Shown here: positions 24,822 through 33,412 of the stretch, one piece after another
Layout: each line of letters opens with the position of its first letter
How positions within the stretch are numbered: the first letter of the stretch is position 1
From: Thermoplasmata archaeon
Lineage (GTDB): Archaea; Thermoplasmatota; Thermoplasmata; Lutacidiplasmatales; UBA184
DNA: 49,905 bases
Direction: 5' to 3'
Assembly: GCA_030041175.1 (NCBI GenBank)
Contig: JASHOK010000043.1
Coordinates: 1-49,905 of the forward strand
Notes under the pieces: generated by a model
The model's input: the letters and a program-made list of their open reading frames with translations, nothing else
The model's database searches: none
Told to the model about the DNA's origin: nothing
Translations under genes and position numbers: made by a program

Positions 24822-25873
24822 CGAGTCCGGCCGATGCGACAACCGCTGAGGTGCCGCTCGAGGTGCTGGTCAGCCGTGCCTTTGGCCCGGAGGCCTTCTT
24901 CGAGCTCGGCGGTCTGCTCCCGGAACTCGCGGAGGACCTGAGCGGCATCGAGGACCGGCTGAAGGGCGCGCTGCCGTCCGACTTTCCCCCGCTGACCGAG
25001 GCCGTCCTCTACGCGTGTACCACCGGGGGCAAGCGCCTGCGGCCGCTCCTGATGGCAGCGGCTCACCGGGCCCTCGGCGTCACTTCGACCAAGCCGATCC
25101 ACGCGCTCGCCGCGGCCTTCCAGCTCATTCACACGGCGTCCTTGATCCACGACGACGTCATCGATCACGCGGACCAGCGACGGGGCCGGCCCTCGGTGCT
25201 CCGGGCCTTCGGCCTTCCGTCCGCCATCGTAGCCGGCGACTATCTGTACGTTCGCGCCTTCGAGCTCGCCGGAGAGTATCCGCAGGCGATCATCCTCCGG
25301 TGCGGCGAGGCCTGCGCGAACCTGGCCGAAGGCGAGATGCTGCAGGAGGCCGGCCGGTTCGACCTCACGGTCAGCCGGGATCAGTACCTCCGGATTGTCA
25401 CGCGGAAGACCGCGACGATCGTGTCCGCCGCCCTGGCGAGCGTCGGGGACGTGGCGGGCTCAACGGCCCCGGTGGTTGAGGCGCTGGCTGCCTACGGGCG
25501 TGCGGTCGGCATCGCCTTCCAGCTCCGCGACGACCTGCTCGACGCCTACGGGGAGCCGGACCTGCTGGGCAAACCGCTCTATGCCGACTTCCGGGAGGGC
25601 AACCCGACGCTCCTGTCCCTCGAGGCCTACCAGCACCTGCAGGGACGCTCGAAAGCCGAGTACGAGCGGCTCTTTGCCCGACGCGAGAAACGGCCCCGGG
25701 AGCTCGCCCGGCTCCGGACGCTGACCGACATGACACCGGCGCCACGGCTGGTGGAGGCCGAGGGCCGGCACTGGGCGGCGGCGGCGATCCGGGCGTTGGA
25801 TCCGATCCCGCCGGGCCCGTACCGCTCCCTGCTGGAGCGGCTCGCGAACGCGGCTGCGACCCGTCGGTACTGA
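24818..25873 (+). CDS. Polyprenyl diphosphate synthase (trans-type)
   Basis: Condenses isopentenyl diphosphate onto an allylic primer. 351 aa from the ATG overlapping the previous stop. First Asp-rich motif DDVID is at 112-116 and the second, FQLRDDLLDAYGEPD, near 230; GGKRLRPLL at 70-78 binds IPP. The residues just before the first motif are TASLIH: small side chains four and five positions upstream, where short-chain (C15-C20) enzymes carry aromatic residues. This is the pattern of medium/long-chain synthases and fits a quinone tail. The chain length is inferred, not shown. Confidence 0.88.
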   Translation: MTSPADATTAEVPLEVLVSRAFGPEAFFELGGLLPELAEDLSGIEDRLKGALPSDFPPLTEAVLYACTTGGKRLRPLLMAAAHRALGVTSTKPIHALAAAFQLIHTASLIHDDVIDHADQRRGRPSVLRAFGLPSAIVAGDYLYVRAFELAGEYPQAIILRCGEACANLAEGEMLQEAGRFDLTVSRDQYLRIVTRKTATIVSAALASVGDVAGSTAPVVEALAAYGRAVGIAFQLRDDLLDAYGEPDLLGKPLYADFREGNPTLLSLEAYQHLQGRSKAEYERLFARREKRPRELARLRTLTDMTPAPRLVEAEGRHWAAAAIRALDPIPPGPYRSLLERLANAAATRRY

Positions 25874-25946
25874 ACGCGCAGTCGAACGAAACCTACTTGA
25901 CAGGACCGGGGCCCTTGGCCCGTTGCCCGGACGGTCGGGGAACTCG

Positions 25947-26411
25947 ATGGCCCGTCTACTGGCACAACCGGCGACCTCGGCGGACGACGGGGACGGGCCT
26001 CCTACTGTGCAGCATCTGCCGCCGGTCTGGGCCCGGCAGCTTCCTCCGCCGAGCCTCCCGATCGGGGTGGCGATCCTCGCCATCGTGACCGCCGCCATCG
26101 GTGTGCTGCTGATCGTTTCCGGCATTCTGTTCGACCTGACCTATTACGGCAGCGTGGTCCTGCCGTCTTCGCTCATCATCCTGCACATCGGCGACCCCCT
26201 GGGAGCGATCGTCCTGGTCGTCCTGGGCGGCGTGATCGCCATCCTCTCGTCGGCGCTCTGGCACCAGGAGCTCTGGGCGTTCTATCTGACGGTTGGCTTC
26301 CTCTTCCTCGGGCTCGCCTACCTGTTCTTCACCGACTCGATCACCTATCTCTTCGTGATCGTGCTCGTCGTCTTCATCTACCTCATCGCGGTCCGGCACC
26401 ACTTCTATTGA
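25947..26411 (+). CDS. Small integral membrane protein of unknown function
   Basis: 154 aa with four hydrophobic helices at residues ~40-62, ~72-96, ~100-120 and ~128-150, after a ~35-residue polar, proline-rich N-terminus. Not a family I recognise. ATG 25947 is preferred to the TTG at 25923. The last codons touch the start of the nitrilase-family gene, so the two are likely co-transcribed. Confidence 0.6.
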   Translation: MARLLAQPATSADDGDGPPTVQHLPPVWARQLPPPSLPIGVAILAIVTAAIGVLLIVSGILFDLTYYGSVVLPSSLIILHIGDPLGAIVLVVLGGVIAILSSALWHQELWAFYLTVGFLFLGLAYLFFTDSITYLFVIVLVVFIYLIAVRHHFY

Positions 26412-27241
26412 TGCGGGTCCTGCTGGCCCAGCTCGCCCCTCGGCGCGGCGACCGGGAATCGAATCTTCGGCGCCTCGACGAGGTCGTTCGGGCGGCGGAG
26501 GCGGACCTCTACGTGTTTCCCGAGCTCTACGTCCTCGGGTATGCACCGGGGGACCGCGTCCATCGGCAGGCCCTCTTCGCCGGCGATCCCTCGGTGCACA
26601 AGATCGTACAGCTGGCACGGGAACGGACAGCCGCCGTGCTGGTGGGTCTTCCGTGGAGATCTACGGACCGACCCGGGGAGGTCCATAACGCCGCTCTGCT
26701 GGCGGCGCCGGACGGCTCCATCCAGGTACAGGTCAAGCGCTACCTACCGAACTTTGGACCGTTCGAGGAGGCTTCGATCTACACTCCGACGGCCAGCAGC
26801 GTCCCCATGGTGCTCGGCCCCCATCGCATCGGCGTGCAGATCTGTTACGATGCGTACTTCCCCGAGGTTTCGCGAGAGCTCGCCCTGCAGGCATCGGTCC
26901 TGCTGGTCGTTCTCTCCGCCGCGCCGGTCACGTCGAAGAGCCTCTTCGAGAAGGTGCTGCCCGCCCGGGCGGTCGAGAATGCCTGTCCCGTGGTCTACGT
27001 GAACCGGGTGGGCGTCGAGGACGGCATCGTCTTTGGTGGCGGCTCGGGCGCCTGGGACTCCCGAGGGGAGCCGCTCTCGGGCGACCTCCTTCCGGTGCCG
27101 GCCGGCGCACCCGAGGAACGCTTGGAGCGGGTGAACCTGGACCTCGACGACGTACCCCGCTGGCGGCCGTTCCGGCCGGTGCTGCGAGACGTCGCCAAGT
27201 CCACAGCGGCGGGGGCGGCGACGCAGCTTCCACCGCCATGA
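26411..27241 (+). CDS. Carbon-nitrogen hydrolase (nitrilase superfamily)
   Basis: Amidase-type enzyme of 276 aa using a Glu-Lys-Cys catalytic triad. All three are visible: E38 in VFPELYVLGY, K109 in VKRYLPNFGPFEE and C145 in GVQICYDAYFPE. The segment ENACPVVYVNRVG and the GGGSGAWDSRGE that follow are standard. The length fits stand-alone amidases/omega-amidases rather than the glutaminase part of NAD synthetase. The substrate (an amide or N-carbamoyl compound) cannot be told from sequence. The product is soluble. Confidence 0.85.
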   Translation: MRVLLAQLAPRRGDRESNLRRLDEVVRAAEADLYVFPELYVLGYAPGDRVHRQALFAGDPSVHKIVQLARERTAAVLVGLPWRSTDRPGEVHNAALLAAPDGSIQVQVKRYLPNFGPFEEASIYTPTASSVPMVLGPHRIGVQICYDAYFPEVSRELALQASVLLVVLSAAPVTSKSLFEKVLPARAVENACPVVYVNRVGVEDGIVFGGGSGAWDSRGEPLSGDLLPVPAGAPEERLERVNLDLDDVPRWRPFRPVLRDVAKSTAAGAATQLPPP

Positions 27242-27257
27242 CGACTCTAAGCTACCC

Positions 27258-27264
27258 GTTATAG
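27258..27264 (+). promoter_or_regulatory. TATA-like box for top6B-top6A
   Basis: GTTATAGCC lies 25-31 bp upstream of the top6B ATG at 27289, the right spacing for a leaderless archaeal transcript. Identical to the box at 1933. Confidence 0.5.
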
Positions 27265-27288
27265 CCCGGCAGGTACCGACGCCGACCG

Positions 27289-29313
27289 ATGCCCCGGACG
27301 GCAACGCTGGCGGAACAGCTGGCGGCGAAGCAGCGCGAGATCTCGGTGGCCGAGTTCTTCGAACGCAACCGCCAGATCCTCGGCTTCGACAACCCGCAGC
27401 GAGCCCTTCTTACGGCCGTCAAGGAAGCCGTCGACAACGCGCTGGACGCCGCCGAAGAGGCCGGGGTGCTGCCCGACGTCAGCGTTGAGATCTCGAAGGA
27501 CGACTCGGGACCGGATCGGTACCGGCTGGTCGTCTCGGACAACGGCCCCGGGATCCTGCGGCGGGAGCTTCCGAACGTCTTCGGACGACTGCTGTACGGC
27601 TCGCGGTTCCACGCCCACCGGCAGTCGCGGGGGCAGCAGGGCATCGGCATCTCCGCCGCCGTCCTCTACGCCGGGCTCACGACCGCCCGGGCCGCGACGA
27701 TCACCTCGAAAGTGGAGGAAGAGGAGGCCGCCCACGTGCTCGAGGTCGTCGTCGATACGCAACGAAATCTCCCCAAGATCGTCAGCGAGCGGCTCGACCT
27801 CTGGGACCGGCCCCATGGGACCCGTGTGGAGCTCGTACTGAAGGCGAAGTACCTCCGCGGGCGGCAGTCGCCGCTGGAGTACCTCCGAGGGACGGCCATC
27901 GTCAATCCGCATGCTCGGCTCGTCCTGGTCGAGCCCGACGGGACCCGGACCACGTTCGAGCGGGCCTCGACCGAGGTCCCGGCCGTCTCCAAGGAAGTGC
28001 TGCCGCATCCGTACGGGCTGGAGCTCGGCGAACTCGCGGCCATCCTGAAGCAATCGAAGGAGAAGTCCCTCGCCGAGGCGCTTCCGAAGCGCCTCGCCGG
28101 CGTGACCCCTCGCGCACTGAAGGAGGTCCTGGCCCAGGCGTCGTTGACCGGCAAAGAGGATCCCGCCTCGGTCCAGGGCCCGGGCCTCGAGCGCCTGCTC
28201 TCCGCCTTGCATTCGGTGTCGCTGCTGCCGCCGTCGGGGGAGTCCCTCTCCCCGATCGGCGCCACTCTGATCAAGCGGGGCCTTCGGAACGTTCTTGGAG
28301 AGCTCCGGCCCGATTTCTATGCCCCGCCGGTCAGCCGACCGCCCCGGATCCGGGGAGGTTCGCCGTTTCTGGTCGAGGTGGGTCTCGTGTACGGAGGCTC
28401 GCTGCCTCCGGACCAGCCGATCCAGCTCCTCCGGTTCGCCAACCGGGTGCCGCTGCTCTTCCAGCAAGGAGCCTGCGCCATCACGACCGCGGTAGAGTCC
28501 GTCGACTGGCGGCGTTACGGGCTCGACCAGCGCGGAGGGCAGGGCCTCCCGACGGGGCCCTGCATTGTGCTGGTGCACGTAGCGTCGACCCGGATCCCGT
28601 TCACCAGCGAGTCGAAGGAAGCGATCGCCGAGGACCCGGAGGTGCTGAAGGAGCTGCAGCTGGCCCTGCAGGCCACGGCCCGGCACCTGAAGGCGCACAT
28701 TTCCCGTCAGATCCGGCGGCAGTACGCCTCCGAGAAGTTCACCATCATTCGGCGGATCTTGCCGCAGATCGCCGAGCGGACGAGCCACCTGCTTGGGAAG
28801 CCGGTCCCGGACCTCGCTCCCGTCATCACGGAGATCATGAACGTGGTCACGCTCGAGACGGCCGCACCGGAGACGGGACCGGGCCTGATGGTAACGATCA
28901 CGAACTATACCCCCCGGGCCCGTGTGCTCGAGCTGTTCGCGGAGATGCCACCCGAGCTCGTGAGCACGCTGACGGGTACTCCTGCATCCGATGGCACGGA
29001 TCCCTCCCTCGGCCGGGCCTGGTGGACCCTGCCGAAACTCGCCCCGAACGGTCAGACCCGGATGGAACTGCGATGGCCGGCCGGGACGGATTGCGATGCC
29101 TCTGACTTTGATTGGTACATCGCCGGGGTCGATGAATCCCGACTGCTGGGCGCCGACGCCCTACCCGGCGACTGGGACGTCCGGCTGCCGCGTCAAGTGA
29201 TCGAGGCGGCGGAGGCCGCCGAGGTAGCGTCCGTGGGTGCGGGCCCCGCGGCTGAGGAGGAGGTGGACTACGATGGCGCCGAAAAGACCGCCGGCCTCGA
29301 AGAAGACGACTGA
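27289..29313 (+). CDS. top6B: DNA topoisomerase VI subunit B (ATPase)
   Basis: ATP-binding subunit of type IIB topoisomerase, which relaxes and decatenates DNA with subunit A. GHKL/Bergerat motifs: [12 protein letters not shown] (41-57), SDNGPGI (83-89) and GQQGIGIS (115-122). The H2TH-like middle and transducer domains follow, with [20 protein letters not shown] and [12 protein letters not shown]-type segments. 674 aa is at the long end for archaeal Top6B because of an immunoglobulin-like C-terminal region and an acidic Ala/Glu/Asp tail. Overlaps top6A by 41 bp in a different frame. Confidence 0.96.
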   Translation: MPRTATLAEQLAAKQREISVAEFFERNRQILGFDNPQRALLTAVKEAVDNALDAAEEAGVLPDVSVEISKDDSGPDRYRLVVSDNGPGILRRELPNVFGRLLYGSRFHAHRQSRGQQGIGISAAVLYAGLTTARAATITSKVEEEEAAHVLEVVVDTQRNLPKIVSERLDLWDRPHGTRVELVLKAKYLRGRQSPLEYLRGTAIVNPHARLVLVEPDGTRTTFERASTEVPAVSKEVLPHPYGLELGELAAILKQSKEKSLAEALPKRLAGVTPRALKEVLAQASLTGKEDPASVQGPGLERLLSALHSVSLLPPSGESLSPIGATLIKRGLRNVLGELRPDFYAPPVSRPPRIRGGSPFLVEVGLVYGGSLPPDQPIQLLRFANRVPLLFQQGACAITTAVESVDWRRYGLDQRGGQGLPTGPCIVLVHVASTRIPFTSESKEAIAEDPEVLKELQLALQATARHLKAHISRQIRRQYASEKFTIIRRILPQIAERTSHLLGKPVPDLAPVITEIMNVVTLETAAPETGPGLMVTITNYTPRARVLELFAEMPPELVSTLTGTPASDGTDPSLGRAWWTLPKLAPNGQTRMELRWPAGTDCDASDFDWYIAGVDESRLLGADALPGDWDVRLPRQVIEAAEAAEVASVGAGPAAEEEVDYDGAEKTAGLEEDD

Positions 29314-30406
29314 CGAGCCTGAAGTGCGCATCGACGCCCTCGCGCCGACCTTCGACCTCGCTGCACAGATCTACGCCCAGCTCACGAAGGGCGAGGTCCC
29401 GCGGATGCGGCTGCCGCTCCGGACCAAGCAGAACATTCAGTTTCAGCTCAAGGAGGGCGTCTGGCGGCTCGGCCGGGGAACGGGTACGCGGTCGGCCCGG
29501 AAGCTCGACGGCGCGCTGATGCTGCTGCGGACGTTCTACCTGGTGGACTTCATCCACGAGATGGCCAGGGACCGGAAGACCTCCACGCTGCGGGAGCTCT
29601 ACTACATCTCCGAGCAGTGGAAGGACGCCAAGTTCCACAGCGAGGACGAGTCGAACCTGCTGATCGAGGACCTCGAGGTGCTCTGCACCCGGCTGCGCGA
29701 GGACTTCCGTCTGCATCCGGAGGAGAACGGCGCCTCGGTGATCGGAGACCTCACGCTCGAGGAGACGAACCGGAAGGGGGTCGTCAAACGCATCAACTGC
29801 CGGGACGATGTGGGCGACGGCGGCTACGCCTTGCCGTTCAATGTCGAGAAGGAGAAGGTCAAGCTCCGCGCCACGAACGCCAAGTTCGTCCTAGCGATCG
29901 AGTGCGGCGGCATGGTGGACCGGCTCGCCGAGAACGGGTTCGACGAGGCGCAGGATGCGCTGCTCGTTCACCTCAAGGGCCAGCCGGCCCGGTCGACTCG
30001 GCGGTTCCTGAAGCGGCTCAACGAGGAGCTCAAGCTACCGGTGGTCGTGTTCACGGATGGGGACCCGTGGTCGTTCCGGATCTTCGCCTCAGTGGCCTAC
30101 GGGGCCATCAAGACGGCCCACATCTCGCACTATCTGGCCACGCCCGGTGCCGAGTTTCTCGGCGTGACCGCCTCGGACATCGAGAACTACGAGCTCCCCT
30201 CGGACACGCTCACGGACCAGGACACCCGCGCCCTCCACGCGATGCAGACCGACCCCCGGTTCGGGACGGCCGACTGGCGCAGCGAGATCGACCTCATGCT
30301 GAAGAACGGGAAGAAGGCCGAGCAGCAGTCGCTGGCGAAGTACGGGCTCAACTACGTCACGGAGACGTATCTCCCCGAGAAGCTCGCCGAAATGAGCGTG
30401 ATCTAG
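29273..30406 (+). CDS. top6A: DNA topoisomerase VI subunit A (DNA cleavage, Spo11-like)
   Basis: DNA-cutting subunit related to Spo11. The ATG at 29273 gives 377 aa. The catalytic tyrosine lies in [12 protein letters not shown] (Y110/Y111, most likely the second), in the CAP/winged-helix domain. The Toprim domain has LAIECGGM (conserved glutamate) and [15 protein letters not shown] (D-x-D). The N-terminal ~25 residues are a Lys/Pro-rich extension. The 3' end overlaps the last bases of the convergent orphan gene by 4 bp. Confidence 0.96.
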   Translation: MAPKRPPASKKTTDEPEVRIDALAPTFDLAAQIYAQLTKGEVPRMRLPLRTKQNIQFQLKEGVWRLGRGTGTRSARKLDGALMLLRTFYLVDFIHEMARDRKTSTLRELYYISEQWKDAKFHSEDESNLLIEDLEVLCTRLREDFRLHPEENGASVIGDLTLEETNRKGVVKRINCRDDVGDGGYALPFNVEKEKVKLRATNAKFVLAIECGGMVDRLAENGFDEAQDALLVHLKGQPARSTRRFLKRLNEELKLPVVVFTDGDPWSFRIFASVAYGAIKTAHISHYLATPGAEFLGVTASDIENYELPSDTLTDQDTRALHAMQTDPRFGTADWRSEIDLMLKNGKKAEQQSLAKYGLNYVTETYLPEKLAEMSVI

Positions 30407-30840
30407 GCCCCGCGTTCCGCCGCCGGTGGAACCCCCAGCACCCGGCGCCCTTCATGGCCCAGGAGCCGGCCCTCCTCGCCCTTGGGCAGGTAGAGCCGGT
30501 GGCCGCCCGCCAGCGCGAGTCGGTGCCAGTCGATGCCCTGGTCCCGAAACTCTTCGGGCTCGAGGAGCGTGGCCCCCGCAGCCCGCCGGCGGGCGGGGCC
30601 GGCGGTCCCGCCCGGGGCGATGAGCAGCAACGTGTCCGACGCCTCCTCGTAGTGGACCCACTCCCGCGGGACGACGACCCGCATCCGCACCAGCTCCGGT
30701 CGGAGCTTGGCCTCCGACTCCGTCTCGGTCCGGCCGAAGACGGCGTATTCCAGGTCGCCCACGACGACCGTAGAATCGTAGTCGAAGCTCTTCCCGGCGA
30801 ACTGGAGGACGTTCATCGAGAGGGTCTCGTCGTCGACCAT
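30403..30840 (-). CDS. Uncharacterised protein
   Basis: 145 aa from the ATG at 30840; a second in-frame ATG at 30816 is possible. Soluble, with a beta-rich N-terminal half (FDYDSTVVVGDLEYAVFGR, VRMRVVVPREWVHYEE) and an Ala/Arg/Gly-rich C-terminus. No family recognised. A TATA-like CTTAATC element at 30864-30870 sits about 25 bp upstream, supporting real expression. Convergent with top6A, divergent from the L41e gene. Confidence 0.6.
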   Translation of the reverse strand: MVDDETLSMNVLQFAGKSFDYDSTVVVGDLEYAVFGRTETESEAKLRPELVRMRVVVPREWVHYEEASDTLLLIAPGGTAGPARRRAAGATLLEPEEFRDQGIDWHRLALAGGHRLYLPKGEEGRLLGHEGRRVLGVPPAAERGA

Positions 30841-30933
30841 GGGCGGGCCACCGGTGCAGCGTACTTAATCCGGGGGTCACCCGTCGGAGGCGCACCCGGC
30901 CCGCCGGCGGCCGGCGCTTCGCCCTCGGAGCGG

Positions 30934-30940
30934 TTATAAA
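30934..30940 (+). promoter_or_regulatory. TATA box for the L41e gene
   Basis: TTATAAA within CGGTTATAAACCG, a near-consensus archaeal TATA element in very GC-rich surroundings and itself part of a 13-bp palindrome. The first ATG of the small basic gene is 41 bp downstream. Confidence 0.65.
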
Positions 30941-30980
30941 CCGAAGGGAATACCCCGCCTCGTCCTCGAGCGCGAACTGG

Positions 30981-31088
30981 ATGAAACGGAGTTCCCGAGT
31001 CTGGAAGAAGCGCGGCCACATGCGCTGGAAGTGGCGTAAGAAGCGGATGCGCCGGCGCAAGCGCGCGCAGAAGATGCGGAAGCAGTAG
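30981..31088 (+). CDS. rpl41e: Ribosomal protein L41e (very short gene)
   Basis: A 35-codon frame whose last 22 residues begin MRWKWRKKRMRRRKRAQ, the hallmark of L41e, the shortest ribosomal protein (about 25 residues in eukaryotes and archaea). Half of all residues are Lys or Arg. The strong TATA box at 30934 supports initiation at ATG 30981; an internal ATG at 31020 gives the classical 22-residue form. Either start keeps the same frame. L41e lies at the subunit interface of the ribosome. Stop TAG at 31086-31088. Confidence 0.82.
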   Translation: MKRSSRVWKKRGHMRWKWRKKRMRRRKRAQKMRKQ

Positions 31089-31116
31089 GGCCGGAGGGCC
31101 TCCTACGGAGCCGGCC

Positions 31117-31320
31117 TCACCAGGCGAGGCGTTCGAGTTCCCGCGACTCTTTGGTGGCCTTCTTCCACTGCTTGTAGTGGTCCTTGCAGAGCGGGGCCCG
31201 CCGTCCCTCTTCGGAAAGGTCGGGGAACGCCTTGCGGACCTCCGACCGGGCGAGCGACCGGACCGCGAACCCGGCACAGCCGGGGATCGTGCATGGCGTG
31301 TCGTCGGCGGGTGGAGTCAC
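31117..31320 (-). CDS. Small putative zinc-binding protein, last gene of the sucCD operon
   Basis: 67 aa, GTG start overlapping the sucD stop (GTGA), which makes translation coupled and supports the gene being real. CTIPGC near residue 10 and LCKDHYKQWKKATKE near residue 45 provide three cysteines and a histidine, a plausible Zn site; the C-terminal half is basic and helical. Family not recognised. Possibly a nucleic-acid-binding or assembly factor; there is no direct evidence that it acts with succinyl-CoA synthetase. Confidence 0.6.
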   Translation of the reverse strand: MTPPADDTPCTIPGCAGFAVRSLARSEVRKAFPDLSEEGRRAPLCKDHYKQWKKATKESRELERLAW

Positions 31321-32201
31321 CGGTTCCCGGCCTCCCGGAGACGCTGGGCAACGAGCGCCGGGACGTCGTACGGAAAGTCCGCGACCGTGGCGCCGGCCTG
31401 CATCAGTGCGCTACGCTTGCTCGCTGCCGTGCCCCGGCCCCGGGCGATGATCGCCCCTGCATGGCCCATCCGCTTGCCTTCGGGGGCGGAGCGGCCCGCG
31501 ATGTAGGCGACTACGGGCTTCGAGAAGTGCTGGTGGATGTACTCCGCCGCCTCTTCCTCGGCGGTACCTCCGATCTCCCCGACGAGGACCACCAGATCGG
31601 TCTCCGGGTCCTGCTCGAAGAGCGGCAGGGCGTCGACGAAGCTGGTCCCGACCACGGGGTCCCCTCCGAGCCCGATGCAGGTGCTCTGACCGAGACCGAC
31701 CTCTTTGATGCCGTTCACGATTTCATAGGTGAGCGTGCCACTGCGGGAGACCACCCCCACGCGTCCGGGCCGGAAGACCACGTTCGGGATGATGCCGGCC
31801 TTCGCCTTTCCGGGAGCGGCGACTCCCGGACAGTTGGGGCCGATGATTCGGGTGCCGCGCAGCCGACCGTAGTGGAACATGGTGAGCATGTCGTGGAACG
31901 GGATATGCTCGGTCACGATCACCGCGAGGCGGATGCCGGCGTCTGTGGCTTCTACGAAGGCGTCCCGAGCGAACGGCGCGGGCACAAAGATGACGGAGAC
32001 GTTAGCGCCGGTCTTCGCCACGGCGTCCGCCACGGAGTTGAAGACGGGAACGCCCTCGACCTGGGCACCACCCTTGCCCGGCGTCACGCCCGCGACCACC
32101 TGAGTTCCGAACAGTTTCATCTGGACCGTGTGAACCGTCCCCTGGTGACCCGTGATCCCCTGGACCACGACGCGCGTGTCGGAGTCCACGAGGACTGTCA
32201 C
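31317..32201 (-). CDS. sucD: Succinyl-CoA synthetase alpha subunit (ADP-forming type)
   Basis: Alpha subunit of the TCA-cycle ligase that interconverts succinyl-CoA and succinate with NTP formation. GTG at 32201 overlaps the sucC stop and gives the standard 294 aa. CoA-binding Rossmann start [19 protein letters not shown] (121-127), the phosphorylated histidine H247 in [10 protein letters not shown], and the [12 protein letters not shown] segment are all present. Second gene of sucC-sucD-small protein. Confidence 0.95.
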   Translation of the reverse strand: MTVLVDSDTRVVVQGITGHQGTVHTVQMKLFGTQVVAGVTPGKGGAQVEGVPVFNSVADAVAKTGANVSVIFVPAPFARDAFVEATDAGIRLAVIVTEHIPFHDMLTMFHYGRLRGTRIIGPNCPGVAAPGKAKAGIIPNVVFRPGRVGVVSRSGTLTYEIVNGIKEVGLGQSTCIGLGGDPVVGTSFVDALPLFEQDPETDLVVLVGEIGGTAEEEAAEYIHQHFSKPVVAYIAGRSAPEGKRMGHAGAIIARGRGTAASKRSALMQAGATVADFPYDVPALVAQRLREAGNR

Positions 32202-33346
32202 GATCCACCCCCGGCCTTCCGCTGCTTTTCCGCCTCGACGACCGCTTGGGCCGACGCCTTCAGATCGGAGAGCGCGGTGATGCCGGCAGACTCCAGGATC
32301 TGGCGGCCGAGGTCCTCGTTGTTCCCCCGGATCCGAGCCACGAGAGGAAACCGGTCCGAGTCCGGGACCTGCGTCATGGCGGCGACCAGGCCTTTTGCGA
32401 CTGTATCGCATCGGGTGACGCCACCGAAGATGTTCAGAAAGACCACCGAGGGACGGGCCTTGGCCATCAGCAAAAACGCCTCGGTGACCTTGTTCGGGTC
32501 ATCCGTGCCGCCAAGGTCGAGGAAGACCCCGGGCTTTCCGCCGAACTGAGACAGTACGTCGAGCGTGGCCATGGTAAGCCCTGCGCCATTCGCGATGACT
32601 CCGATGTCTCCATCGAGCTGCACGAACGCGATCTCCTTCTCCCGGGCGATCTCCTCCAGCGGTGTCCGGTCATCCCGGATTTCGGCGTATTCGGGGTGTC
32701 GGAACGAGGCATCGTCCTCGATGATGACCTTGGCGTCGAGGGCGACCAGGTGGCCGTCGACCACGGCCAGGGGGTTGATCTCCACCAATTCCGCGTCCTC
32801 GCGCTGGAAAGCCTGCCAGAGGGCGTCCAATAGGCCTCCGAGCTCCTTGGATGCCGGCGGAGTGAGGGAAAAGACGCCGCCGACCCGGAGCTTCTCATAC
32901 GCCGCGAGGCCCACGAACGGATGTACCGGAACGCGGAGGAGCTGGTCGTCGGCCATCGACTCGATCTCGACCCCGCCCTGCCCACTCGCGATCAGCAAGG
33001 GCACGCGAGCACTTCGGTCCAGGGCGATTGAGAGGTAGAGCTCCCGACCCACGGCCACCTTGGGCTCGAGCAGGAGCTCTTTCACTGTCTCGCCCTTGAA
33101 CTGCATGCCGAGCATGGCGGAGACGACGGCCTGCAGTTCGTCCGGCGTCGAGGCGAACCGTACCGCGCCACCCTTCCCCCGGCCTCCGGCCAGGACCTGC
33201 GCCTTGACGACCACCGGTAGCGCCACCGCGCCCGTGCGGACGACGTCTGCCGCTTCGGCAGCGCTGCGAACCACGCGTCCAGAGGGGATCGGGATTCCGT
33301 ACCGCCGAAAGATCTCCTTCCCGCGCCACTCCGCGAGCTTGACCAC
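32198..33346 (-). CDS. sucC: Succinyl-CoA synthetase beta subunit
   Basis: ATP-grasp subunit (382 aa, GTG start). N-terminal YGIPIPSGRV, VVKAQVLAGGRGKGGAVRFA (the beta-hinge and ATP-grasp loop), ELVEINPLAVV (metal site) and the C-terminal LDLGGTDDPNKVTEAF and NIFGGVTRCDTVAKGL (CoA-ligase domain, phosphate loop) identify it. A TATA-like box lies 33-41 bp upstream and is shared with the divergent MarC-family gene. Confidence 0.95.
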   Translation of the reverse strand: MVKLAEWRGKEIFRRYGIPIPSGRVVRSAAEAADVVRTGAVALPVVVKAQVLAGGRGKGGAVRFASTPDELQAVVSAMLGMQFKGETVKELLLEPKVAVGRELYLSIALDRSARVPLLIASGQGGVEIESMADDQLLRVPVHPFVGLAAYEKLRVGGVFSLTPPASKELGGLLDALWQAFQREDAELVEINPLAVVDGHLVALDAKVIIEDDASFRHPEYAEIRDDRTPLEEIAREKEIAFVQLDGDIGVIANGAGLTMATLDVLSQFGGKPGVFLDLGGTDDPNKVTEAFLLMAKARPSVVFLNIFGGVTRCDTVAKGLVAAMTQVPDSDRFPLVARIRGNNEDLGRQILESAGITALSDLKASAQAVVEAEKQRKAGGGS

Positions 33347-33378
33347 GCCTGTCCCTCGGGCGCGCCCGAGCCGGGCCC

Positions 33379-33387
33379 CTTATTTAT
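33379..33387. promoter_or_regulatory. Shared TATA-like box, sucC / MarC-family gene
   Basis: CTTATTTAT in a GC-rich spacer, 26-34 bp before the TTG of the rightward gene and 33-41 bp before the GTG of sucC. The A/T core can be read both ways (ATAAATAAG on the minus strand), as at 13146. Confidence 0.5.
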
Positions 33388-33412
33388 CCCACCGGGGGTC
33401 CGCCGCGCGGAG

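Noticed and set aside
22026-24842. 938-codon open frame on the minus strand opposite nuoN and the reductase gene
   Set aside because: Composition is Arg/Gly/Asp/Glu/His-rich without any domain, and the opposite strand holds clear nuoN and reductase motifs. Long antisense frames are expected at this GC content; the same applies to 19382-21310 (minus) and 42573-43985 (plus).
31089-31116. Inverted repeat GGCCGG...CCGGCC between L41e and the zinc-protein gene
   Set aside because: Only six GC pairs around a 16-nt loop with no T-run; such repeats arise often by chance in this sequence, so I do not call it a terminator.
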